Below are positions 8,829 to 17,821 of a stretch of 64,000 nucleotides of DNA, in pieces. Position 1 is the first letter of the stretch. Each line of letters begins with the position of its first letter. The notes beneath the pieces are model-generated. The model ran no database searches and was not told the DNA's origin. It saw nothing but the letters and a program-made list of their open reading frames with translations. The stretch covers positions 744,001 through 808,000 of the forward strand of contig NZ_MTQN01000011.1 of assembly GCF_001984195.1 (NCBI RefSeq), given 5' to 3'. This stretch comes from Kribbella sp. ALI-6-A (lineage in GTDB: Bacteria > Actinomycetota > Actinomycetes > Propionibacteriales > Kribbellaceae). A program made the position numbers and the translations under genes.

Positions 8829-9539
8829 ATGAGCAGGGAACGACGTCTCACCCAGGTCTTCGTCGAGCTGGCCGACACACTCGTCGACGAGTTCGACCTG
8901 GTCGACTTTCTCGGCATGCTCGCCGAGGCGACGGTCGAGCTGCTGTCGGTGGACGCCGCCGGGCTGATGCTGGCCGACGACCACGGCGTACTGCACGTGA
9001 TGGCGTCGTCGGACGACCAGACCGAGCTGCTGGAGCTGTTCGAGCTGCAGCAGGATCAGGGACCGTGCCTGGACGCCTTCCGCACCGGACAGCCGGTGAT
9101 CGACGCGGACATCTCGCGCTGGCCGGAGTTCGCCGCGACCGCCACTGCCGGTGGCTACCTGTCCGCGCACGCCCTGCCGCTGCGGCTGCGCGGGAAGATC
9201 ATCGGCGCGATGAACCTGTTCCGTTGCGACGTCGCGCCGCTGGACCCCGACGAGGCCGCGCTCGGGCAGGCGCTCGCCGACATGGCGACGATCGGCCTGC
9301 TGCACGAGCGTGAGATGCGCGGCTACATCGAGCTGACCGCCCAGCTCGAGCACGCTCTGGACAGCCGCGTCGTGATCGAGCAGGCCAAGGGAATGCTGGC
9401 CGAACGGACCGGCCTGACCCTGGCCGCGGCCTTCACCACGATGCGTTCGCACGCCCGTCGCACCGGGCAGGGGCTGACCACCGTGGCCCGGGCAGTGCTC
9501 GACGGCTCGCTGCAAACTTGTGCACTGCCTGCCCATTAG
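8829..9539 (+). CDS. GAF and ANTAR domain-containing antiterminator
   Basis: The 236-residue regulator has an N-terminal GAF sensor (about residues 10-160, with the QDQGPCLDAF motif typical of actinobacterial GAF-ANTAR proteins). A C-terminal ANTAR RNA-binding bundle follows (about 165-225, 'LDSRVVIEQAKGMLAERTGL'). ANTAR proteins bind paired hexaloops in nascent RNA and suppress termination. The target RNA is not evident nearby. The ATG at 8829 fits the family start better than an upstream in-frame codon at 8778. The C-terminus ends close to the desaturase leader, so the two genes may be co-transcribed. Confidence 0.9.
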   Translation: MSRERRLTQVFVELADTLVDEFDLVDFLGMLAEATVELLSVDAAGLMLADDHGVLHVMASSDDQTELLELFELQQDQGPCLDAFRTGQPVIDADISRWPEFAATATAGGYLSAHALPLRLRGKIIGAMNLFRCDVAPLDPDEAALGQALADMATIGLLHEREMRGYIELTAQLEHALDSRVVIEQAKGMLAERTGLTLAAAFTTMRSHARRTGQGLTTVARAVLDGSLQTCALPAH

Positions 9540-9656
9540 TTGCGTGTCGCGTCCCGCCGTGGTTCCGTTGAGGTTCAGACAGCCACTTACTCGTGGCGCT
9601 GCCCCGGACCCGGTAGCGCATCGACTGATGCACTCCCAGGGAACGAGGCGTTTCTT

Positions 9657-10730
9657 TTGTCACAGGCCATCACCGATGACTCGCGTCCGCAGCAGCGATT
9701 CACCAGTCTCTACACCGATCTGTCCCACACCGTGCGGGACCTCGGGCTGTTGCGCCGCCGGCAGGGCTACTACTGGACCCAGATCGGGTTCGTGGTGGCC
9801 GCGCTCGCCGGAATCGTCACCGGCTTCGTGCTGCTCGGCAACTCCTGGTTCCAGCTGCTGATGGCCGGTGCCTTGGCCTTGGTCCTGGTCCAGGTCGCAT
9901 TCCTCAGCCACGACAGCGCCCACCGGCAGATCTTCGACTCCGCGGCGTGGAACGAGTGGACCGCACGGATCCTGGCCGGCGGCCTGGCCGGCATGAGCAT
10001 CCACTGGTGGCGCGGCAAGCACAACAAACACCACAACGCGCCCAACCAGCTCGGCAAGGACCCCGACATCGCGATCGGCGTGATCGCGTTCACCCCCGAC
10101 CACGTCGCGCGCCGGACCGGACTGGTCAAGTGGCTCGGTGACCGGCAGGGCTGGCTGTTCTTCCCGCTGCTGACGCTCGAGGGCTTGAGCCTGCATGTCG
10201 CCGGGCTGCAGCACGGGTTCCGCCGTGGCGCGAGCAAGGTGGAGCGCGTGGAGGCCGGCGTCATCGTCTCCCGCCTCGGTCTGTACGTCGCCGCGCTGTT
10301 CCTGGTCCTGCCGCCCGGCAAGGCGGCCGCGTTCCTGGGTCTGCAGCTCGCCGTCTTCGGCGTGTTCCTCGGCGCGTCGTTCGCCCCGAACCACAAGGGC
10401 ATGCCGCTGGTCCCCGCCACCATGAAGCTGGACTTCCTGCGCCGCCAGGTGCTGATGTCACGCAACATCCGCGGCGGCGTCGTGGTCGACTTCCTGATGG
10501 GCGGCCTGAACTACCAGGTCGAGCACCATCTGTTCCCGAGCATGCCCCGCCCGCACCTGCGGCACGTGCAGCCGATCGTGCGCGAGTACTGCGCCAAGCA
10601 CAACGTGAAGTACACCGAGGTCGGCCTCGGCGAGTCGTACAAGATCGTCATCGACTACCTGAACAACGTCGGCCTGCGCGCCCGCGATCCGTTCCAGTGC
10701 CCGCTGACCGCGGCGTACCGGACCCGCTAG
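9657..10730 (+). CDS. membrane fatty acid desaturase
   Basis: This 357-residue di-iron membrane desaturase has the three histidine boxes HDSAH (85-89), HNKHH (122-126) and QVEHH (287-291). Hydrophobic pairs lie at about 43-85 and 200-245. The Gln-type third box (QxxHH) is characteristic of front-end or delta-6-like acyl desaturases, but no cytochrome b5 domain is present, so electrons must come from a separate ferredoxin or reductase. A TTG at 9657 with an upstream GGGAACGAGG is preferred; an open frame from 9540 would add an uncharacteristic tail. The gene overlaps the convergent LacI gene end by 4 bp. Regiospecificity cannot be read from sequence alone. Confidence 0.88.
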   Translation: MSQAITDDSRPQQRFTSLYTDLSHTVRDLGLLRRRQGYYWTQIGFVVAALAGIVTGFVLLGNSWFQLLMAGALALVLVQVAFLSHDSAHRQIFDSAAWNEWTARILAGGLAGMSIHWWRGKHNKHHNAPNQLGKDPDIAIGVIAFTPDHVARRTGLVKWLGDRQGWLFFPLLTLEGLSLHVAGLQHGFRRGASKVERVEAGVIVSRLGLYVAALFLVLPPGKAAAFLGLQLAVFGVFLGASFAPNHKGMPLVPATMKLDFLRRQVLMSRNIRGGVVVDFLMGGLNYQVEHHLFPSMPRPHLRHVQPIVREYCAKHNVKYTEVGLGESYKIVIDYLNNVGLRARDPFQCPLTAAYRTR

Positions 10731-11755
10731 GCCGGCGGAATCTCCCCTGACCCACGAATGGTGAGCTTGACCGGGACGCGCACCGTGCGTCCCGGGCGGT
10801 GCGGCTCGGGCAGGCGTTCGGTCATCAGCTGGATCGCGGTCCTAGCCATCACGTCAGCCGACTGCGCGACCGCGGTGAGCCCCGGGCTGAGCAGGTCGCC
10901 CAGTGCCAGGTCGTCGAACGAGACGAGCGCGACGCGGTCGCGGCGTCCGGCCATCCCGCGCAGCACCTCGGCGGTGGTCATGTTGTTGGCCGACAGCAAC
11001 GCGGTCGCCGGCTCCGGCCGGTCCAGTACGGCGGACAGCGTGATCCCGATGCCTTCGGTCGTCGGCTCCGACAAGTGCACCAGGTCCTCGTCGACCTCGA
11101 TCCGGTGCCGGGCCATCGCCGCGCGGTAGGCAACGACACGCTCCCGGGCGGTGAAGATCCGCTCGTCGTCGCCCAGATACGCGATCCGGCGGTGCCCCTG
11201 GCGGACCAGGTGGTCGATCGCCTGGTCGATGCCACCGGCGTTGTCGGCCAGGACGGCGTCCGCCTCGATGCCGTGCGCGGGACGGTCGATCGTGACGACC
11301 GCCATCCCGGCGTCCACGTGCGGCGCCAGGTAGTCCTGGGTCTCCCCGATCGGCGCCATGATCAGCGCGTCGGGCCGCCGGGCGACGAACTCCAGGCAGA
11401 CGTCGCGCTCGCGGTCGGGATCCTCGTCGGTCAGGCCGATCATCACGACCGAGCCGCTGGAACGGGCCCACAGCTCGACCGCGCGCCCGAGCGAGGCGAA
11501 GAACGGGTCACCGATGTCGCGGATGACCACCGCGATCGTGCCGGTCCGGCCGCGGCGAAGCATCCGGGCCGACTCGTTCGGCGTGTAGTTGAGTTCCTTG
11601 ATCGCCGCCTGGACCTTGGCAGTCAGCTCGGGGCTGACGTTCGGCTCCTCGTTGACCACCCGCGACACGGTCTTCAGCGCCACGCCCGCTCGCGCCGCGA
11701 CCTCTTTCATGGTGGGCCGGCGCTGCCCGGCTCCATTGACACCAGTGACGCTCAT
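10727..11755 (-). CDS. LacI family transcriptional regulator
   Basis: This 342-residue protein has an N-terminal LacI helix-turn-helix (PTMKEVAARAGVALKTVSRV, about residues 14-33) and hinge helix. The hinge reads NESARMLRRGRTGTIAVV rather than the common LA motif. A periplasmic-binding-protein-like sugar-sensing core follows (about 65-330, 'VSFDDLALGDLLSPGLTAV'). It probably represses a carbohydrate uptake or degradation operon, but no sugar operon is adjacent. The ATG at 11753-11755 is used; the frame stays open further upstream inside rnj and that extension is rejected. Only 26 bp separate it from the rnj stop, so read-through from dapA-rnj is possible. Confidence 0.9.
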   Translation of the reverse strand: MSVTGVNGAGQRRPTMKEVAARAGVALKTVSRVVNEEPNVSPELTAKVQAAIKELNYTPNESARMLRRGRTGTIAVVIRDIGDPFFASLGRAVELWARSSGSVVMIGLTDEDPDRERDVCLEFVARRPDALIMAPIGETQDYLAPHVDAGMAVVTIDRPAHGIEADAVLADNAGGIDQAIDHLVRQGHRRIAYLGDDERIFTARERVVAYRAAMARHRIEVDEDLVHLSEPTTEGIGITLSAVLDRPEPATALLSANNMTTAEVLRGMAGRRDRVALVSFDDLALGDLLSPGLTAVAQSADVMARTAIQLMTERLPEPHRPGRTVRVPVKLTIRGSGEIPPA

Positions 11756-11781
11756 GCCTGGCCCACCCCTTCCACCGCTGG

Positions 11782-13476
11782 TCAGCTCTCCACGACGACC
11801 GGGATGATCATCGGCCGTCTGCGGTGAGTATCGCTCACCCATTTGCCGACCACCCGGCGAATCACCTGCTGCAGCTGGTACATGTCGTCCACCCCGCTGC
11901 CGATCGCCTTCTCGATCTCCGCCTCGATCTTCGGTTTCAGGTCGTCGAAGACGGTGTCGTCCTCGGCGAACCCGCGGGCCTGGATCTCCGGTCCCGCGGT
12001 CAGTTTGCCGGTCACGGAGTCCATCACGGCGATCACCGAGATGAAACCCTCGTCGCCGAGGATCCGCCGGTCCTTCAGCGACGTCTCGGTGATGTCGCCG
12101 ACCGTCGAGCCGTCCACGAACACGTAACCGCACTCGACCTTGCCGGCCACCACCGCCTTGCCGCCGACCAGGTCGACCACCACGCCGTCCTCGACGACCA
12201 CGACGTTCTCGGCCGGTACGCCGGTCTGCCGGGCCAGCGCGGCGTTCGCGTGCAGGTGCCGGATCTCGCCGTGCACCGGCATCACGTTGCGCGGCTTGAC
12301 GATGTTGTAGCAGTAGAGCAGCTCACCGGCCGACGCGTGACCGGACACGTGCACCAGCGCGTTGCCCTTGTGGATCACGTTCGCGCCGTGCCGGGTCAGG
12401 CCGTTGATCACCCGGTAGACCGAGTTCTCGTTGCCCGGGATCAGCGAGGAGGCCAGGACGACGGTGTCGCCGGGCTGGATGTGCACGACGTGGTGGTCGT
12501 TGGCCGCGATCCGCGACAGCGCCGACATCGGCTCGCCCTGCGACCCGGTGGACACCAGCACCACCTGCTCGGGCGGGTAGTCGTCCAGCTCGCGCATGTC
12601 GATCAGCGTCTCGCCGGGCACGTTCAGGAAGCCGAGGTCGCGCGCGACGGCCATGTTGCGGACCATCGAGCGGCCGACGTAGGCGACCTTGCGGTGGTGC
12701 TTGACCGCGGCGTCCATCACCTGCTGGACGCGGTGCACGTGACTGGCGAAGCAGGCCACGATGATGCGCTGGTTCTTCGCGTTGGTGAAGACGCGGTCCA
12801 GCACCGGCGCGATGTCGCGCTCGTGGGTGGTGAAGCCGGGCACCTCGGAGTTGGTGGAGTCGACGCAGAACAGGTCGACGCCCTCCTCCCCCAGCCGGGC
12901 GAACGCGCGCAGGTCGGTGATCCGGTTGTCCAGCGGCAGCTGGTCCATCTTGAAGTCGCCGGTGTGCAGGACCATTCCGGCCGGGGTCCGGATCGCCACC
13001 GCCAGCGCGTCCGGGATCGAGTGGTTGACCGCGACGAACTCGCACTCGAAGGGCCCGAGCCGGACCGTCTCGCCCTCGACCACGGTCTGCTGCGGCACGT
13101 TGCGGTGCCGGTGCTCCCTGAGCTTGCCGTCGAGCAGGGCCAGCGTGAGCTGCGATCCGAGCACCGGGATGTCGCCGCGCTCGCGCAGCAGGTACGGCAG
13201 GCCGCCGATGTGGTCCTCGTGCCCGTGGGTCAGGACGACCGCCACGATGTCGTGCAAACGCTCCCGGATCGGCTGGAAGTCCGGGAGGATCAGGTCGACA
13301 CCGGGCTGGTTTTCGTCCGGGAACAGCACACCGCAGTCGACGATCAGCAGCTTGCCGTCGTACTCGAAGACGGTCATGTTGCGACCGACCTCGCCGAGGC
13401 CGCCGAGCGGGATCACCCGCAGCGCGCCGGGGGCCAGTGGTTCCGGGGCGGCCAGGTCGGGGTGGGGATGACTCAT
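11782..13476 (-). CDS. rnj: ribonuclease J
   Basis: This 564-residue metallo-beta-lactamase/beta-CASP nuclease has a zinc motif THGHEDH at 83-89. Other ligands lie in 'HTGDFKMDQ' and 'DSTNSEVPG'; the beta-CASP segment includes 'VACFASHVHRVQQV' and 'VSTGSQGEPMSALSR'; and the C-terminal part has 'PVHGEIRHLHANAALA'. RNase J acts in RNA maturation and decay as endonuclease and 5'-3' exonuclease. Its start overlaps the dapA stop by 4 bp, the conserved actinobacterial dapA-rnj operon, so translation is probably coupled. Confidence 0.96.
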   Translation of the reverse strand: MSHPHPDLAAPEPLAPGALRVIPLGGLGEVGRNMTVFEYDGKLLIVDCGVLFPDENQPGVDLILPDFQPIRERLHDIVAVVLTHGHEDHIGGLPYLLRERGDIPVLGSQLTLALLDGKLREHRHRNVPQQTVVEGETVRLGPFECEFVAVNHSIPDALAVAIRTPAGMVLHTGDFKMDQLPLDNRITDLRAFARLGEEGVDLFCVDSTNSEVPGFTTHERDIAPVLDRVFTNAKNQRIIVACFASHVHRVQQVMDAAVKHHRKVAYVGRSMVRNMAVARDLGFLNVPGETLIDMRELDDYPPEQVVLVSTGSQGEPMSALSRIAANDHHVVHIQPGDTVVLASSLIPGNENSVYRVINGLTRHGANVIHKGNALVHVSGHASAGELLYCYNIVKPRNVMPVHGEIRHLHANAALARQTGVPAENVVVVEDGVVVDLVGGKAVVAGKVECGYVFVDGSTVGDITETSLKDRRILGDEGFISVIAVMDSVTGKLTAGPEIQARGFAEDDTVFDDLKPKIEAEIEKAIGSGVDDMYQLQQVIRRVVGKWVSDTHRRRPMIIPVVVES

Positions 13477-14387
13477 GCAACCAGTCCTGACGTCTTGAGA
13501 TCGGTGGTGAGCGCGTCCACCTGCGCGGTGGTGGCCTCGACCAGGGGCAGCCGGACGGTCGCGTGCTCGATCACGCCGAGCAGCTTCAGCGCGGCCTTCA
13601 CCATGATCGCGCCCTGGGTCCGGGTCATGATCGCCTCGACCGCCGGGATCAGCCGCCGGTCGATCTCCCGCGCCGTGACCAGGTCCTGCGCGACCGCGGC
13701 GTCGATCAACTGCCGGTACGCCGGGCTGGCGGCGTGCGCGACCACGCTGGCGATGCCGACCGCGCCGATCGACAGCCAGGCGAGGTTGAGCTCGTCGGCG
13801 CCGCAGTAGTAGGCCAGGTCGGTGCTGGCCATCACCTTGGTGGCGGCGGCGACGTCGCCCTTGGCGTCCTTGACCGCGACGATGCGCGGGTGGTCGGCCA
13901 GGGCGATCAGCGTCTCGGTCCGGATCTCGACGCCGGACCGGCCGGGGATGTCGTACAGCAGGTTCGGCAGGCCGGTCGCGTCGGCGACGGCGGTGAAGTG
14001 CGCCTTCAGGCCTTCCTGCGGAGGCTTGTTGTAGTACGGCGTGACGACGAGCAGCCCGTGCGCGCCCGCGGCTTCGGCGGCCTTGGCCAGCTCGACGGTG
14101 TGGGCGGTGTCGTTGGTGCCGACGCCGGCGATGACGCGCGCGCGATCACCGACGGCCTCCAGGACGGCGCGGACCAACTGGTCCTTCTCGGCGTCGGAGG
14201 TGGTCGGCGCTTCGCCGGTGGTGCCGTTGACGATCAGCGCGTCGTTGCCCTGGTCGGCCAGGTGTGCGGCGACCTTCTGCGCAGCGTCCAGATCGAGTGA
14301 GCCGTCGGGCCCGAACGGGGTGATCATCGCGGTGGTCAGCCGGCCGAACGGCGGCTCCACCACGGCGGAGGTTGCGCTTGAGGACAT
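13473..14387 (-). CDS. dapA: 4-hydroxy-tetrahydrodipicolinate synthase
   Basis: This 304-residue TIM-barrel aldolase condenses pyruvate with aspartate semialdehyde in the diaminopimelate/lysine pathway. Catalytic residues are visible: Schiff-base Lys173 in VAVKDAKGD, Tyr145 and Arg150 in YDIPGRSG, and Thr56-Thr57 in NGTTGEAPT. It is the first gene of the leftward dapA-rnj pair. The dapB partner is encoded separately at 36.3 kb. A strong hairpin lies in the leader about 45 bp upstream of the start (14430-14471). Confidence 0.96.
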   Translation of the reverse strand: MSSSATSAVVEPPFGRLTTAMITPFGPDGSLDLDAAQKVAAHLADQGNDALIVNGTTGEAPTTSDAEKDQLVRAVLEAVGDRARVIAGVGTNDTAHTVELAKAAEAAGAHGLLVVTPYYNKPPQEGLKAHFTAVADATGLPNLLYDIPGRSGVEIRTETLIALADHPRIVAVKDAKGDVAAATKVMASTDLAYYCGADELNLAWLSIGAVGIASVVAHAASPAYRQLIDAAVAQDLVTAREIDRRLIPAVEAIMTRTQGAIMVKAALKLLGVIEHATVRLPLVEATTAQVDALTTDLKTSGLVA

Positions 14388-14733
14388 GGGGGTCAGATTA
14401 CCGCTCCGAGCGCCTCAGGAAATGAGTAGGCCTGGTGGCTGTCCGCTCGGGGGTCCGGGCAGCCACCAGGCTCACTCGTCCTATCGGGCCGGCCCCAGGA
14501 GTCGTTACAGCAATCGGCGAAAAAGTCAGAAAAACTTTTTGGAAATACGCTGCGTCGATCGATTTCACTCTCCGCAGCGAAATCCGGCCCCGCTGCGCGG
14601 CACAAAGGTGTCACGGTCAGATTCCTGCCACGCCGGATTCCGACAGCCGTTGGGACTCGCCACTGCCACCGGCCGGCCGCAGGCTGATGCCAAGTCCCCG
14701 CCGGCCGCTCCCCCGGCGTACTGAAGGAGAAGC
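14388..14733. promoter_or_regulatory. divergent dapA / metallopeptidase regulatory region with hairpins
   Basis: This is a 346-bp gap without a gene. GCCTGGTGGCTG (14430-14441) and CAGCCACCAGGC (14460-14471) form a perfect 12-bp stem with an 18-nt loop in the dapA leader. An unusually A/T-rich patch (about 14518-14547) includes AAAAAGT (14520-14526) paired with ACTTTTT (14534-14540). CGCTGCG (14548-14554) pairs with CGCAGCG (14573-14579). The AT patch is a good candidate promoter or UP-like element for the rightward peptidase gene. No known RNA class was recognised. Confidence 0.45.
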
Positions 14734-15903
14734 ATGAACAAGCATCTGGCCTGGCCGATCGCCATCGCCACTGTCGCGCTGTCCGCGTTCGCGGCGGGTC
14801 CCGCCCAGGCCGCCCCGACGCAGGACGCCGCGCCGGCGGCGGTGACCGCCACCACCGAGTCGATCGCCGACCAGGCGCGCCGGTTGCTCGGTCCCGATTT
14901 GCTCGCCGCGGCGACTGCCGCCAACGAGCGGCTCGGCATCCACGAGTCCCCCGCGCTGCAGGCCGCCCTGCGGGCCATCGACCCGAGCGCCTACGCATGC
15001 GCGCCGAGCACCCCGCTGACCGACTGGGTGGCGGGCACCATCACGGACTGGACCCAGCTCGACAAGGTGTACGCGTACGCCGCCGCGCTGACGAACCTGG
15101 CGGGCTACGCGAGCATGGTCAACACCCCGCAGGACTCGCCGTACGGACCGAACGGCGAGTTCACCACCGCGATCACGCACACCTTCCGCGATCTGCGGCC
15201 GTTCTGGGACGTCCAGTCGGCCGACATCCAGCTGCGGCCGATGCACAGCGCGATCATGGCCGACCGCGACGCGCTCTACCGGACGTACCGGACCGTGCTG
15301 CACCGCAGCGAGTTCGACGCCGCGTACTGGGCCGGTGTGTTCTCCACCTGGGCGTCGCAGCCGAAGTTCCGCGACCACCCGCTGCTCAGCCTGAACGCCT
15401 ACGCGTTCACCGGCGTGGGTGACCCCGATCCGGCGCTGGCCGCGCTGCCCGACCAGATCGTGATGGGCGACGGCATCCTGCAGGGCTTCCGGGCGGTCGG
15501 GCTGGGCGACGTCGCGCCGCAGGCGATCCTGGCGCACGAGTTCGGCCACCACGTCCAGTTCGAGAACAACCTGTTCGACTCGCCGCTGACCGGCCCGGAA
15601 GCGACCCGGCGGACCGAACTGATGGCCGACGCGTTCGGCTCCTACTACCTGGCGCACTCCCGCGGCGCGAGCATGCAGTGGAAGCGCGTGCAGCTGTTCA
15701 CCCAGGTCTTCTACGGCGTCGGCGACTGCGACTTCGGTCATGACGGCCACCACGGCACCCCGAACCAGCGCGCCCGGGCGACGGACTGGGCCTACAACCT
15801 GGTCACCAGTGCCCCGAACCAGGGCCACATTCTGCCCAGCCTGACGGTCGCCGCCCGGTTCGACGCGGCGCTGCCGGACCTGGTCGCGCCCGACGCCCAC
15901 TGA
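14734..15903 (+). CDS. secreted neutral zinc metallopeptidase-like protein, copy 1
   Basis: This 389-residue exported protein has a Sec signal peptide (MNKHLAWPIAI... ending AAGPAQAAP). The C-terminal half carries a gluzincin-type site: HEFGHH (HExxH) in 'ILAHEFGHHVQFENNLF'. About 30 residues on comes 'RRTELMADAFGSYYLAH', whose Glu is the likely third zinc ligand, and then 'DGHHGTPNQRARATDWAY'. That order resembles the YpfJ/KPN_02809 neutral zinc metallopeptidases (HEyGHH, ELQAD, HGTxxQR), but the N-terminal region (CAPSTPLTDWV...) was not recognised. The start has an AAGGAGAA ribosome-binding site. It is followed by a close paralogue in tandem. Confidence 0.8.
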   Translation: MNKHLAWPIAIATVALSAFAAGPAQAAPTQDAAPAAVTATTESIADQARRLLGPDLLAAATAANERLGIHESPALQAALRAIDPSAYACAPSTPLTDWVAGTITDWTQLDKVYAYAAALTNLAGYASMVNTPQDSPYGPNGEFTTAITHTFRDLRPFWDVQSADIQLRPMHSAIMADRDALYRTYRTVLHRSEFDAAYWAGVFSTWASQPKFRDHPLLSLNAYAFTGVGDPDPALAALPDQIVMGDGILQGFRAVGLGDVAPQAILAHEFGHHVQFENNLFDSPLTGPEATRRTELMADAFGSYYLAHSRGASMQWKRVQLFTQVFYGVGDCDFGHDGHHGTPNQRARATDWAYNLVTSAPNQGHILPSLTVAARFDAALPDLVAPDAH

Positions 15904-15934
15904 CCGGCCCCGGCCCACGCCGGAGCCCCACCCC

Positions 15935-15985
15935 GCTCGTGGGTGACCGAAACGCCCCACTCCCCTGAGTCGGTCACCCACGAGC
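15935..15985. terminator. 16-bp perfect hairpin between the peptidase paralogues
   Basis: GCTCGTGGGTGACCGA (15935-15950) is exactly complementary to 15970-15985, with a 19-nt loop. It lies between the two tandem peptidase genes and has no U-tract. It is a possible terminator or processing site that would set the ratio of the two products. Confidence 0.6.
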
Positions 15986-16035
15986 CCTCCCCTGCCCAGC
16001 TCGACCACCATCGACGTTCTGCCAAGGAGTACGGC

Positions 16036-17238
16036 ATGAAGAAGTCCCTCGCCGGATCCGCGATCCTGCTCGCGCTGACGCTGACCGGCGGATTCGCGGC
16101 CACCTCGTCGCCCGCCCTGGCCACCGCCACGGCGTCCACGCAGGCACGGACCGGTACCGACGCGCCCAGCACCGGCGCGGCCCTGAGCCCCGCGGCGACG
16201 CTGGCGCTGGCCGACAAACTGAAAGCCCTCGAGCCGGTCGGTCTGCCGACCGCCGAGCTGAAGGAACGGCTCGGCGCCGACGAGCTCGGCACACTCGTCG
16301 ATGCCGCGCTCAACCCGGCCGACTACGTCTGCAACCCGGCCACACCGGTCCGGGACTGGGTCACGGCACAGAAGGCCGGCTGGACTCCGGAGGATGTCCA
16401 GCTGGTCGACGCGATCCGCTGGTACGACCCGATCTTCTACGACGCGCTGCTCTGGCCGGGCGAGGCCGGGGCGCAGTTCGGGGTGAACGGTGAATTCACA
16501 CTGCCGACCACACACACCTTCCGCGATCTGGGCAAGTTCTGGGACATCCGGGCCGACGGCATCCAGCACCTGGTGCCGCTGCACGGCAGCGTGCTGCTCG
16601 ACCGGGCCAAGATGTTCCGGATCTTCCGCGTCGCCTACGGCCTGTCGGAGGCGACCTCCACCGCGTACACCGACGAGGTGGTGACCGCGATGAACCAGGC
16701 GAAGTTCGGCTTCGGCAACCACCCGTTCTTCAGCTTCAACGCGTTCGCGTTCGCCGGCCAGACCGTACCCGGGTTCGGGGTGATCCCGAGCTCGATCCTG
16801 ATGGGCGACGGCATCCTGACCGCGTTCCAGGCCCTCGGGTACGACGACGTGACGGCGCAGGCGATCCTGGCCCACGAGTACGGGCACCACATCCAGTTCC
16901 AGCGCGGCCTGTTCCAGAGCACGCTGACCGGTCCCGAGGCGACCCGGCGGACCGAGCTGATGGCCGACGCGTTCGCGTCGTACTTCCTCACCCACGCACG
17001 GGGCGACGCGCTGCAGTGGAAGCGGATCCGGGAGTTCGACCAGGTCTTCTTCCAGCTCGGCGACTGCAGCTTCGGCTCGACCAACCACCACGGCACGCAC
17101 AACCAGCGGCTCGCCGCGTCCCAGTGGGGGTACGCCGTGGCGGCCGGCGCGGCGAACCAGGGACACGTGCTGCCGACGCTGACGTTCGCGAGCCGGTTCG
17201 ACCAGAAGCTGCCGGAACTGGTCGCGCCGGACGCATGA
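16036..17238 (+). CDS. secreted neutral zinc metallopeptidase-like protein, copy 2
   Basis: This 400-residue paralogue of the preceding gene starts at an ATG 6 bases after AAGGAGT. It has a Sec signal peptide (MKKSLAGSAILLALTLTG...) and then the same architecture: a cysteine/DW segment 'CNPATPVRDWV', 'GEFTLPTTHTFRDLGKFWDI', the site 'ILAHEYGHHIQFQRGLF', 'RRTELMADAFASYFLTH' and 'NHHGTHNQRLAASQWGY'. Conservation is strongest around the zinc site and in the 'NGEFT..THTFRDL' block, which marks a second conserved module unique to these two proteins. The substrate is unknown; a cell-wall or extracellular protein target is plausible. Confidence 0.8.
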   Translation: MKKSLAGSAILLALTLTGGFAATSSPALATATASTQARTGTDAPSTGAALSPAATLALADKLKALEPVGLPTAELKERLGADELGTLVDAALNPADYVCNPATPVRDWVTAQKAGWTPEDVQLVDAIRWYDPIFYDALLWPGEAGAQFGVNGEFTLPTTHTFRDLGKFWDIRADGIQHLVPLHGSVLLDRAKMFRIFRVAYGLSEATSTAYTDEVVTAMNQAKFGFGNHPFFSFNAFAFAGQTVPGFGVIPSSILMGDGILTAFQALGYDDVTAQAILAHEYGHHIQFQRGLFQSTLTGPEATRRTELMADAFASYFLTHARGDALQWKRIREFDQVFFQLGDCSFGSTNHHGTHNQRLAASQWGYAVAAGAANQGHVLPTLTFASRFDQKLPELVAPDA

Positions 17239-17262
17239 GCACGCGCGGTTGAGTCGCCGCGC

Positions 17263-17294
17263 CTCGTGGTGTCCACCTCGGGAGACACCACGAG
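17263..17294. terminator. hairpin downstream of the peptidase pair
   Basis: CTCGTGGTGTC (17263-17273) pairs perfectly with GACACCACGAG (17284-17294) around a 10-nt loop, 25 bp after the peptidase stop and 18 bp before the next start. It is a probable terminator; no T-run follows. Confidence 0.55.
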
Positions 17295-17311
17295 CCGCTA
17301 ACGTCTGTCCC

Positions 17312-17821
17312 GTGTCGAACCCCCTGAACGTTGCCCGTCCGGCCGCCGCCGCGTCGCTGATGCTGATCGTCCGGACGATGCTGCTGGCCATCCCGCTGAT
17401 CACCGTCGCGCTGTGGTTCGTGCTCGCCGCCGATGGGCTCGGCCCGTTCCCGCCGGTCTGGGCGCCGTTGGTGGTGGTGGCCGCGGCCGTCGGCGGGTAC
17501 TCCGTCTGCGAGCTGATCGGCTTCCGTACGGCACCGCTGGAACACGGTGGACGGCCGGCCGACGTCGAGGCGGAGTCGTGGCGGCGGTTCACCTCCTCGA
17601 CGTTCCTGCGGTTCGCGATCTGCGAGGCGGTGTTCCTGATCTCGCTGCCGCTCGGCTTCCTCGTCGACAGCTTCTGGGTGGTGCTGATCGGCGCGGTCCT
17701 CGCGATTCCGCTGGTGACACTGGAGGTTCTGCCCGGGGCGCGCAACCAGCAGCGCTTCGCCGCGTCGCTCGAGGCCCGCGGCGTTCCGTCGTACTTGACC
17801 GGGCGCCCGCAGGACTACTGA
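17312..17821 (+). CDS. small integral membrane protein, function unknown
   Basis: This 169-residue protein has four predicted hydrophobic helices, at about residues 12-40, 48-68, 100-120 and 122-142. They are separated by a polar loop 'GFRTAPLEHGGRPADVEAESWRRF'. No enzymatic motif is visible and the family was not recognised, although similar short membrane proteins are widespread in actinobacteria. The GTG at 17312 is chosen because the first helix follows within a dozen residues. Its last seven bases overlap the end of the convergent LRR gene. Confidence 0.65.
   Translation: MSNPLNVARPAAAASLMLIVRTMLLAIPLITVALWFVLAADGLGPFPPVWAPLVVVAAAVGGYSVCELIGFRTAPLEHGGRPADVEAESWRRFTSSTFLRFAICEAVFLISLPLGFLVDSFWVVLIGAVLAIPLVTLEVLPGARNQQRFAASLEARGVPSYLTGRPQDY

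Noticed and set aside
7158..9536. Longer version of the PhoD-like protein starting at 9536
   Set aside because: The extension is antisense to the GAF-ANTAR gene, and the Tat signal at 8693 marks the start.
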